Below, piece after piece: positions 1 through 6,309 of a stretch of DNA of 18,035 nt (within the stretch, counting starts at the first letter, position 1; the number at the start of each line of letters is the position of its first letter). Made by a program: the position numbers and the translations under genes. Source of the DNA: an uncultured Massilia sp. Its GTDB lineage: Bacteria; Pseudomonadota; Gammaproteobacteria; Burkholderiales; Burkholderiaceae. The stretch spans positions 1 through 18,035 of the forward strand of contig CAMPHU010000082.1 of NCBI GenBank assembly GCA_946886065.1. Reading direction: 5' to 3'. A model generated the notes under the pieces. That model ran no database searches. It worked only from the letters and a program-made list of their open reading frames with translations, and was not told the DNA's origin.

Positions 1-104
1 TTTCTTTTTGCGCCTTGCATGAGCGATGAGTCGGTGATCATTCGTGCATTGTTGACCATATTCTGGCTGTTAAGCTTGGTCCACCAAAACAGCCTGCTCC
101 GATC

Positions 105-239
105 ATGCCGAACCAGAAGTCGCTGTGGACCTTCATCAAGGTAAGGCTCGTGCTCACCGGTATCTGCCACCTGATCCTGGGCAGCCATGGCCTCGGCGAG
201 CAGGTCGGAAGGACCCTGTACCGCATGACAGCCGGCTGA
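105..239 (+). CDS. Doubtful small ORF, 44 aa, unrecognised
   Basis: An ATG at 105 opens a 44-codon frame ending in TGA at 237-239. The product starts MPNQKSLWTFIKVRL, has a moderately hydrophobic centre (VRLVLTGICHLIL) and a basic C-terminal part. The reading frame is open back to position 30 without a convincing upstream start. I see no clear Shine-Dalgarno sequence before 105. Codon use is mixed compared with the strongly GC3-biased genes downstream. It could be a real small protein, the remnant of a decayed gene, or chance. I do not recognise a family and assign no function. Confidence 0.2.
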   Translation: MPNQKSLWTFIKVRLVLTGICHLILGSHGLGEQVGRTLYRMTAG

Positions 240-293
240 GCCCGCCAAGCGCGCGGCAATGGGAGCTGGCGCACGATAGCCCGGCGGCGCGCA

Positions 294-302
294 TGGCATA
301 CT
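294..302 (+). promoter_or_regulatory. Possible extended -10 promoter for the App1-like gene
   Basis: TGGCATACT combines a TGn extension (294-296) with a -10-like CATACT (297-302), 31 nt before the GTG start at 334. There is no good -35 at the normal spacing. The placement suits a sigma70-type promoter, but the match is weak. Confidence 0.3.
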
Positions 303-333
303 GGCCGCTCCACAGCCAGCAGGGAGCACGACC

Positions 334-1767
334 GTGAGCACGGCCAGCGACGACATGCCCTTCCTTATCCTGACGCGCGCAGGCTTCGACGACCTCGTCG
401 CGCGCATCGAGCAGACCGGCGCGGTCCTGCTGCTCAATCCCGGCATCGCCTCCGATACTGAACTGGCGCGCCTGCGCGAGGCCGGCACGACGGTCCACAT
501 CCTGGCTTCCCCCATCGATCCGGCGGCGCCCGCCAAGCTGGACGCCGTCCTGGCCGGGCCTGCCTGGATCGAGCATGGAAGCACGGCGCCCGGGCCGGCC
601 GCACCGCCCGCCGTACCCGAGCAAGTGCCGGAAGAACGCTCGCGCGCCTTGCACCACCGGCTGGCCGGCATTGTCGGCAGCTTCGCCGGCCACGCCTTCC
701 GCCGCCTGGGCCGGCTGGGGCAGGGCGGTCAGCTGATGCTGCTGCCGTATTTCGGCTTCGGCAATGCCGGCAAGCTGTGGATCAAGGGCCGCGTGCTGGA
801 CGAGGTCGATTTCCGCGAACAGGGCCAGAGCGACAGCAGCTGGCACAACCTGGTGGCCCTGTACCGCCGCCTCGAATCCGACGAAGTGGCCGGCGCGCGC
901 GTGGTGGCGCGCTTCCAGGGCCAGGTGCTGGAAACGCGGACCGACCGCGGCGGCTATTTCGCCTTCGAGATCGTGCCTGGCTCTCCCTTGTCCGGCGGCT
1001 GGCACGAGGTCGAGCTGGAACTGCCGGACAGCGCCACCCGCGACGGCCAGACGGTGCGCGCGGTGGCCCAGGCCAGCGTGCCGGCCGCCACCGCGCGCTT
1101 CGGCATCATCAGCGACATCGACGACACGGTGCTGTGGACCAATGTCACCAACAAACTGAACATGGCCCTGATGCTGGCCCGCTCGAACGCCCACACGCGC
1201 AAGCCCTTCAAGGGCGTGGCCGCGTTCTACCGGGCGCTCAGCGCCGGGGCCGGCGGGCAGGACGAGAATCCGATGTTTTACGTGTCGAGCAGTCCCTGGC
1301 ACCTGTTCGGCCCGCTGGTCGACTTCCTGCGCCTGCAAGGCATTCCGCTGGGGCCGCTGCTGCTGCGCGAGCTGAGCGTGAGCCAGATCCTCAAGCCGAC
1401 CAATCACGGCAGCCACAAGCTGGACAAGATCGAACAGATCCTGAGCTATTACCCGGACATGCAGTTCGTCCTGATCGGCGACAGCGGCGAGCAAGACCCG
1501 GAGATCTACACGGAAGTGGTGCGGCGCCATCCGAAGGCGGTGCGCATGATCTATATCCGCAACGTGAATCCGGACCCGGCCCGCATCGACGCCCTCGACC
1601 GTCTGATCGCGGAAGTCAGCGCCACCGGCGCCCAGCTGATCCTGGCGCCGGACAGCGTGTTCGCCGCCTCGCATGCGGCGGCGGAAGGGCTGATCCATGT
1701 CGACCGCCTGGCCGACGTGCGCTCGGACAAGCGCGAGGACGACAAGCTGCTGAGCACGAAGGCCTGA
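334..1767 (+). CDS. App1-like (DUF2183) phosphatase domain protein
   Basis: This is a 477-aa HAD-superfamily-like protein of the App1 catalytic (DUF2183) family. The founding yeast member is a Mg2+-dependent phosphatidate phosphatase. The signature is plain: DIDDT at residues 261-265 (the DxDxT nucleophile loop), YVSSSPW at 316-322 and GDSGEQD at 382-388, which supplies the late acidic residues. Residues about 150-255 precede the catalytic part and read as a beta-rich region. Residues 1-85 form an additional alpha/beta-looking segment, followed by a Pro/Ala-rich linker. I see no signal peptide, so it is probably cytoplasmic. GTG at 334 is chosen because AGGGAG (321-326) lies 7 nt upstream; ATG at 355 is an alternative. 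It stands alone, 255 nt before the next gene. The family assignment is firm; the physiological substrate in bacteria is not known from the sequence. Confidence 0.88.
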   Translation: MSTASDDMPFLILTRAGFDDLVARIEQTGAVLLLNPGIASDTELARLREAGTTVHILASPIDPAAPAKLDAVLAGPAWIEHGSTAPGPAAPPAVPEQVPEERSRALHHRLAGIVGSFAGHAFRRLGRLGQGGQLMLLPYFGFGNAGKLWIKGRVLDEVDFREQGQSDSSWHNLVALYRRLESDEVAGARVVARFQGQVLETRTDRGGYFAFEIVPGSPLSGGWHEVELELPDSATRDGQTVRAVAQASVPAATARFGIISDIDDTVLWTNVTNKLNMALMLARSNAHTRKPFKGVAAFYRALSAGAGGQDENPMFYVSSSPWHLFGPLVDFLRLQGIPLGPLLLRELSVSQILKPTNHGSHKLDKIEQILSYYPDMQFVLIGDSGEQDPEIYTEVVRRHPKAVRMIYIRNVNPDPARIDALDRLIAEVSATGAQLILAPDSVFAASHAAAEGLIHVDRLADVRSDKREDDKLLSTKA

Positions 1768-1961
1768 ACCGCGCCATGCGTCGGCGTCCGGCAGCAAGAC
1801 CACTGGGCTGCCGCCGCTCCTGGGCTTGCCGGGGCCCGGCTGTCTCCGCCACCAAATCGCCACCGGGCATTTGCTGGGGCGGCCGGATCTGATTCATGCC
1901 CCGGCGGGGATGGCATGATGAGATGTTTGCCGGTCGAGGTCACGGAGATTTTCCGGGAGGA

Positions 1962-1967
1962 TATACT
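1962..1967 (+). promoter_or_regulatory. Possible -10 element before the small membrane protein
   Basis: TATACT matches the sigma70 -10 consensus at five of six positions and lies 55 nt before the ATG at 2023. No convincing -35 is visible. If real, it argues that translation starts at 2023 rather than at 1915. Confidence 0.25.
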
Positions 1968-2022
1968 GAGCTTGCCGGAGACTGCACCAGGCAGGAATCA
2001 ATCCATACCGCATAAGGCCGCC

Positions 2023-2391
2023 ATGCTCATCCTCGCTGCGATCCAATCCCTTCTTGCTGTCGCCTTCCTGTTGTTCGGCCTGGTGGCGCTCTTCGGTATC
2101 GGCATCACGGGCTTGCTGTTCCTGGTGCCCGGGGTGATCTTCGCGTTCACCGCCGGACTCGCGCTCGAGAAATCCCGAGGTGCAGCCGTCGTCGCCCTGG
2201 CGGCCGACTTCCTGCTCGCCTACATGGCACTCCGCAAGCTCCAGGCGCTGTTCATGCCGGCAGCGGGCGGGATCGTGCATCCGAATGTGTTCGATTACCT
2301 GGTTCCTTGCGCTGTGCTGGTCCTTGTCGGCATCGGTGTCCTTGCCATGCTGATGGACTGGCGCACCCTGCGGCATGCCCGCTGGTTTTAA
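2023..2391 (+). CDS. Small four-helix membrane protein, unrecognised
   Basis: This is a hydrophobic 122-aa protein with about four predicted transmembrane segments, near residues 2-24, 27-48, 53-70 and 91-111. A short loop (MPAAGGIVHPNVFD) separates helices 3 and 4, and the tail is basic and aromatic (WRTLRHARWF). I do not recognise a named family. The frame is open from ATG 1915, which would add 36 residues. That stretch contains codons unusual for this genome (ATA twice, AGG, AAT, CAA) and a -10-like TATACT. ATG 2023 has AAGG at 2014-2017 with 5-nt spacing. I therefore prefer 2023, with 1915 as an alternative (GGGGA at 1906-1910, 4 nt before it). It sits between the App1-like gene and the EPS cluster with 196 nt of noncoding DNA after it, so it is probably not part of the EPS operon. 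Confidence 0.6.
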   Translation: MLILAAIQSLLAVAFLLFGLVALFGIGITGLLFLVPGVIFAFTAGLALEKSRGAAVVALAADFLLAYMALRKLQALFMPAAGGIVHPNVFDYLVPCAVLVLVGIGVLAMLMDWRTLRHARWF

Positions 2392-2428
2392 TCGAAGCGC
2401 CCAAGGGACAGCGAGGCCCGGCAGGCCG

Positions 2429-2445
2429 TCCCTGCCCAACAGGGA
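2429..2445 (+). other. Short hairpin after the membrane protein gene
   Basis: TCCCTG (2429-2434) and CAGGGA (2440-2445) form a perfect 6-bp stem with a CCCAA loop, 37 nt after the stop codon at 2391. No T-tract follows, so it is not a canonical intrinsic terminator. It might still protect the 3' end or work with Rho. Confidence 0.25.
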
Positions 2446-2491
2446 TGCTGCGGCGCGGCGCAAAAAGCGTCTCCGGCGCCATATGGCTGAG

Positions 2492-2507
2492 TGTGTTGCA
2501 ACGCACA
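2492..2507 (+). promoter_or_regulatory. Candidate CRP/Clp-type binding site
   Basis: The 16 bases TGTGTTGCAACGCACA show the TGTG-N8-CACA arrangement of CRP-family operators (E. coli consensus TGTGA-N6-TCACA) around a perfect GTTGCAAC core. The centre is at 2499.5. If the -10 at 2549-2554 is right and transcription starts near 2561, the site is centred about 61 bp upstream, the classical class I activator position. The next gene is the first of the EPS cluster. CRP-like regulators such as Xanthomonas Clp and Burkholderia Bcam1349 control EPS genes, so the location makes sense. Binding is inferred only. Confidence 0.35.
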
Positions 2508-2548
2508 GATAGCGCCATTCCCTGAACCGTGCGCGCCCGGCGCTGCGC

Positions 2549-2554
2549 TAGAAT
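2549..2554 (+). promoter_or_regulatory. Candidate -10 element of the EPS cluster
   Basis: TAGAAT matches TATAAT at five of six positions and lies 34 nt before the ATG at 2588. The -35 region has no good TTGACA match, which would fit a promoter that needs an activator bound upstream (see 2492-2507). Confidence 0.4.
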
Positions 2555-2577
2555 CGATTGGCCCTTGACCCATCGAT
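2553..2577 (+). repeat. Inverted repeat in the EPS operon leader
   Basis: ATCGATTGG (2553-2561) and CCCATCGAT (2569-2577) pair at eight of nine positions around a 7-nt loop. The repeat overlaps the -10 and the likely transcription start, and ends just before the CGAGG Shine-Dalgarno sequence (2579-2583) of the gene at 2588. It could be a repressor operator or a 5' leader hairpin that affects ribosome access. Confidence 0.35.
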
Positions 2578-2587
2578 ACGAGGTTCC

Positions 2588-3829
2588 ATGCCTAGCCAGC
2601 CGCTCAGCAGGCAATTGTCCATCGCCTTCATCGTACGCGATCCCTTGCCTCCCATCCGTGCCGATGTGCTGACCCTGTTCGGCGCGGAGATGCCGCGCTA
2701 TGGCGTGCGTACCGCGCTGGTGGGCCAGTCCGGCAGCGAAGGTGGCGGCACTGCCGACCCATGGCGTGCCGGCGCCATGTACGAGGTCGGCAGCCTGAAG
2801 AGCCGCTTCGCCGCGGTGCTGTCGCCGCTGTGGGACCTGCTGGGGCTGCTCCGGGCCCGCCGCGGTGCGCGTCCCGACTGCATCCAGGTGCGCGACAAGA
2901 TCGCCTCCGGCCTGCTCGGACGCTGGGCCGCCGCCTTGCTGGGCGTGCCCTTCGTTTACTGGATGTCCTTTCCCATTGTCGAAGGCTATGCCGTGCGGCG
3001 CGACGAGATCGCCCTGCGCGGCAAGGGACTCACCTGGCTGGCGCATGCCTTGCGCGCGGCCGCCTCGCGCTTCGTGGTCTACCGCATGGTGCTGCCGGGC
3101 GCCCATCATCTCTTCGTGCAGAGCGAGGCCATGGCCGACTGGCTGGCCGCCAAGGGCATTGCGCGCAGCCGCATGACGGCCGTGCCGATGGGCGTGGACG
3201 CGGAGCTGTTCGACCGCGGCAAGGTCGAGCCCGTCGACGATCCGCGCCTGGACGGCCGCCGCGTGCTGCTCTACCTGGGCCGGGTGGCCCAGGCGCGCAA
3301 GTCCGGCTTCCTGCTCGACGTGATCGAGCAATTGCGGGCCACCATGCCCGAGGCCCTGCTGGTCATTGCCGGCGACGCGCCCTCCGACGACGAAATGCGC
3401 TGGATGCGCGCCGAGATCGCGCGCCGCGATCTCGGCCAGCACGTCCTGCTGACCGGCTGGCTGCCCCAGCGCGCCGCGCTCGGCTATGCGCTGCGGGCGG
3501 AGGTGGGCCTGTCGCCGATTCCGCGCGGCGCCCTGTACGACGTGTCCTCGCCGACCAAGCTGGTGGAATACCTGGCGCTGGGCATCCCCAGCGTGGCCAA
3601 CGATATTCCCGACCAGGCCCTGGTCATCGAACAGAGCGGGGCCGGCCTGTGCGTGCCGATGGAGGCAGCCTCCTTCGCGGCCGCCGCCCGACGCCTGATG
3701 GAAGACCGGACCCTTGCGGCAGAGTTCGCGCAACGTGGCCCAGCGTACGTAAGAAGCCACAGGACCTATGCTATTCTCGGCCGGATAGTTGCCGAAACGT
3801 ACACAAAAATCCTGCCTGACCGGAACTGA
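2588..3829 (+). CDS. GT4-family glycosyltransferase (EPS cluster, first gene)
   Basis: This is a 413-aa GT-B fold glycosyltransferase of the GT4 type, probably cytoplasmic or peripheral at the inner membrane, adding a sugar to the lipid-linked EPS repeat unit. The N-terminal half (IAFIVRDPLPP onward) is the acceptor domain. The C-terminal half holds the donor-site elements: VLLYLGRVAQARK at about residue 220, LVIAGDAPSDD, and SSPTKLVEYLALGIPSV with E327 as the conserved second Glu. In the usual E-x7-E pair the first Glu is absent; position 319 is Val, as in some GT4 subgroups. ATG 2588 has CGAGG 4 nt upstream. An in-frame TTG at 2558 lies inside the leader hairpin and is rejected. The stop is 6 nt before the CapK-like gene, so the two are almost certainly co-transcribed. 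The transferred sugar cannot be told from the sequence. Confidence 0.85.
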   Translation: MPSQPLSRQLSIAFIVRDPLPPIRADVLTLFGAEMPRYGVRTALVGQSGSEGGGTADPWRAGAMYEVGSLKSRFAAVLSPLWDLLGLLRARRGARPDCIQVRDKIASGLLGRWAAALLGVPFVYWMSFPIVEGYAVRRDEIALRGKGLTWLAHALRAAASRFVVYRMVLPGAHHLFVQSEAMADWLAAKGIARSRMTAVPMGVDAELFDRGKVEPVDDPRLDGRRVLLYLGRVAQARKSGFLLDVIEQLRATMPEALLVIAGDAPSDDEMRWMRAEIARRDLGQHVLLTGWLPQRAALGYALRAEVGLSPIPRGALYDVSSPTKLVEYLALGIPSVANDIPDQALVIEQSGAGLCVPMEAASFAAAARRLMEDRTLAAEFAQRGPAYVRSHRTYAILGRIVAETYTKILPDRN

Positions 3830-3835
3830 ACGCCG

Positions 3836-5116
3836 ATGTGGACCTATTCCCTGAAACTCTCGCTGCGCTCGCTGGTCCGTGAACTGGCGCGCAACCTGTG
3901 GGGGCGGATCCTGGTCTATCCGGTGCTGGCCCGCAACGAACGCTCTGCCGCCAGCCTCGACGCCTACATCGCGCGCCGCGCCCGCGCCCTGCGCGTGCCG
4001 GTGCCGCCGGACGGCACCCGGCTGCACGTCACCAGCCCCGGCGCCAAATTATTGTCCAAGACCGAGGTCAGGCAGCACCCGGAACGCTTCGTCCGCCCGC
4101 GCAAGGCCGGATCCCTGATCCGCAACACCATCAAGACCAGCGGCACCTCGGGCTCGCCCCTGACCCTGGTGCAGACCCTGGGCACCGTGATCCGCGAGGA
4201 AGGCTTCGTGTACCGCCAGCTGCGCTGGATCGGCTACCGCCACGGCCAGCGGCGCGCCTGGATCCGCGGCGACATCGTCTGCGACGACCAGCCGAAGGAT
4301 GGGCGCTACTGGTGCCGCGACTGGGTCGGCAACATGCTCATGATGTCGTCCTACCATCTCTCCAACGCCACCATCGGCGCCTACATCGACGCGCTCGAGC
4401 GCTTCGACCCCGTCGTCATCCACGCCTACCCGTCCTCGATCGCCGCGCTCGCCAACTGGCTGAACGCCGCCGGCCGTCGCTACCGGGGCAGGGCGCTGCG
4501 GGGGGTGATGACCTCGTCCGAAACCCTGGAACCCGAGGTGCGCGAGGCGGTGAGCAAGGCCTTCGGCGTGCTCGTGTTCGACTGGTATGGCCAGGCCGAG
4601 CGGGTGTCGGCAATCGGCACCTGCGAGCAGGGCCGCTACCACCTGCTGACCGATTATGCGGGCGCCGAGCTGCTCGACAAAGGCGACGGCACGGCCGAAG
4701 TGGTCGGCACCACCCTGAACAATGCGGCGATGCCGCTGGTGCGCTATTGCACCGGCGATACCGTGATCCCCGATGGCGAGCCCTGTACCTGCGGACGGGT
4801 GTTTCCTACCGTTAAGGCGATCGTCGGCCGCCAGGAAAAGATCCTGACCTTGCCGGACGGGCGCATCGTGGCGCGCCTGGACCGCATTTTCCAGGGCCAC
4901 GACCGCAGCCTGGTCGAAGGCCAGGTGCTGTACCACGGCGACGGCCGCTTCACCCTGCGCGTCGTGGCCAACGAGGATTTCACCGCGGCCGACGAAGCCG
5001 CGCTGAAGGACAAGTTCCTGCTGCGGGTGCCGGGCGTGCCGGTCGAGGTGGCGCGGGTGCCGGCGATTCCGCGCGGACCGAACGGCAAATTCGAATTTAT
5101 TGCTGTGGAATCGTGA
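3836..5116 (+). CDS. CapK/PaaK-like adenylate-forming enzyme
   Basis: This 426-aa protein belongs to the phenylacetate-CoA ligase-like (PaaK/CapK) branch of the ANL adenylate-forming superfamily. These enzymes activate a carboxylic acid with ATP as an acyl-adenylate. CapK-like members recur in capsule and EPS clusters with no settled reaction. Visible motifs are the P-loop TSGTSG at 101-106, DWYGQAER at 249-256 (adenine/substrate site), YCTGD at 304-308 (ribose-binding Asp), C-T-C-G-R at 317-321, and a C-terminal PNGK with Lys418 in the position of the adenylation lysine. The first about 30 residues are basic and amphipathic (RELARNLWGRILVYPVL), suggesting membrane contact. It starts 6 nt after the upstream glycosyltransferase and is followed closely by a second one. 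I infer a role in adding or activating an acyl substituent on the polysaccharide; a catabolic phenylacetate role is unlikely in this context. Confidence 0.82.
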   Translation: MWTYSLKLSLRSLVRELARNLWGRILVYPVLARNERSAASLDAYIARRARALRVPVPPDGTRLHVTSPGAKLLSKTEVRQHPERFVRPRKAGSLIRNTIKTSGTSGSPLTLVQTLGTVIREEGFVYRQLRWIGYRHGQRRAWIRGDIVCDDQPKDGRYWCRDWVGNMLMMSSYHLSNATIGAYIDALERFDPVVIHAYPSSIAALANWLNAAGRRYRGRALRGVMTSSETLEPEVREAVSKAFGVLVFDWYGQAERVSAIGTCEQGRYHLLTDYAGAELLDKGDGTAEVVGTTLNNAAMPLVRYCTGDTVIPDGEPCTCGRVFPTVKAIVGRQEKILTLPDGRIVARLDRIFQGHDRSLVEGQVLYHGDGRFTLRVVANEDFTAADEAALKDKFLLRVPGVPVEVARVPAIPRGPNGKFEFIAVES

Positions 5117-5131
5117 ATTGTGCGCTTCCTC

Positions 5132-5167
5132 GAGAAAACATTGTTGTACTATTTAAAACACTTTCTC
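5132..5167 (+). promoter_or_regulatory. AT-rich patch with inverted repeat, possible internal promoter
   Basis: GAGAAA (5132-5137) and TTTCTC (5162-5167) flank an AT-rich stretch with a -10-like TACTAT (5147-5152), inside an otherwise very GC-rich operon. No good -35 is visible. It lies just after the CapK-like stop codon and before the preferred start of the next gene (5200). Confidence 0.22.
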
Positions 5168-5199
5168 AAATGCAGGTTTCCAGACATGGGACAGGCGGC

Positions 5200-6309
5200 A
5201 TGAATCAGACCTCGCGTCCGGCAGCGCCGGCGGTGCCCGCTCGCGCGGCGCCGCGGGTGCTCATGCTGGGCACCGCGCCCGGCGGGCGCGGCGGTGTCGC
5301 GACCGTGGTGACCCTGCTGCGCCAGGACGGCCTGTTCGAGCGCGAAGGCGTGTGCTACGTGCCGACCCATGCCGAAGGCAGCCGCGCCGACAAGGCGCGC
5401 GCCGCCTTGTCCGGCCTGGCGCGCACCGTGACCTGCCTGCTGCGCCGTCCCGAGGTGGTGCACGCGCATGCGGCCTCGAACGCCAGCTTCGTGCGCAAGT
5501 CGGCGCTGCTGGCGCTGGCGCGCCTGGCCGGCTGCAAGACCGTGTTCCACCTGCATGGCGCCTGCTTCGATACGTTCACGGAGCAGTCCGGCCCGCTGAT
5601 GCGGCGCTGGATCCGCCACACCCTGGAAGCGAGCTCGGTCGTGATCGCGCTGTCCGAGCGCTGGGCCGCTTACCTGCGCTGCGCGGCGCCGCGCGCCACG
5701 GTGGTAGTGATTCCGAACTCGGTCCCGCTCCCAAAGCTGGGCCAGGAACAGGAACAGCCCGGGCGCATCCTGTTCCTCGGCCAGATAGAACGGCGCAAGG
5801 GCATCGTTGAACTGGTGGAAGCGCTGGCCGCGATCGCGCCGCGCTTTCCCCAGGCCCGGCTGGCGATCGGCGGGCAGGGCGAGCTGGAGCAGGTCCAGCG
5901 CCGCGCCGCCGAACTCGGGATTGCCGACCGCATCGAGCCGCTGGGCTGGATCGACGCACAGCGCAAGGCGCAGGAACTGGCCCGCGCCGCGGTGTTCTGC
6001 CTGCCTTCGCATGCCGAGGGCCTGCCGATGGCGATGCTGGAAGCCATGGCCGCCGCCAGGCCCGTCGTGGTGACGCCGGTGGGCGGCATCCCGGATACCG
6101 TGCACGACGGCGACAACGGGCTGCTGGTGGCGCCGGGCGACGTGCCCGCCCTGGCCGCGGCCCTGGCCCGGCTGCTCGGCGACGACGAAGAGCGGCGCCG
6201 CCTGGGCGGGCGCGCCCGCGCCACCATCGAACAAGAATACGAGTCCGGTGTCGTGATCGGACGCATCTCGGCGGTTTATCGACAACTTCGCAGGGCGGGG
6301 GGGCAATGA
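5200..6309 (+). CDS. GT4-family glycosyltransferase (EPS cluster, second)
   Basis: This is a GT-B fold, GT4-type glycosyltransferase of 369 aa from the preferred start. The N-terminal domain begins VLMLGTAPGGRGGVATVV, the Gly-rich loop typical of retaining GT4 enzymes. It continues through HAHAAS and HLHGACFD to the donor half with ILFLGQIERRKGI and the E-x7-E motif, E273 and E281 in EGLPMAMLEAM, followed by PVVVTPVGGIPD. It probably adds a sugar to the growing EPS repeat unit on the cytoplasmic face. ATG 5200 has GGGA at 5188-5191. The frame also runs back to a GTG at 5113 that overlaps the CapK-like stop as GTGA and could be translationally coupled. That extension is AT-rich and looks noncoding, so I prefer 5200. 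The end overlaps the next start by 4 nt (ATGA). Confidence 0.85.
   Translation: MNQTSRPAAPAVPARAAPRVLMLGTAPGGRGGVATVVTLLRQDGLFEREGVCYVPTHAEGSRADKARAALSGLARTVTCLLRRPEVVHAHAASNASFVRKSALLALARLAGCKTVFHLHGACFDTFTEQSGPLMRRWIRHTLEASSVVIALSERWAAYLRCAAPRATVVVIPNSVPLPKLGQEQEQPGRILFLGQIERRKGIVELVEALAAIAPRFPQARLAIGGQGELEQVQRRAAELGIADRIEPLGWIDAQRKAQELARAAVFCLPSHAEGLPMAMLEAMAAARPVVVTPVGGIPDTVHDGDNGLLVAPGDVPALAAALARLLGDDEERRRLGGRARATIEQEYESGVVIGRISAVYRQLRRAGGQ

Noticed and set aside
1791..1815. CGGCAG/CTGCCG stem after the App1-like gene as a terminator
   Set aside because: The loop is 13 nt and no T-tract follows; such stems are common by chance in this GC-rich DNA.
154..1863. Long minus-strand open frame (569 codons)
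   Set aside because: It is antisense to the App1-like gene, which has clear catalytic motifs. Its composition (Ala, Arg, Gly, Gln, His-rich) is the usual shadow of a GC-rich gene.
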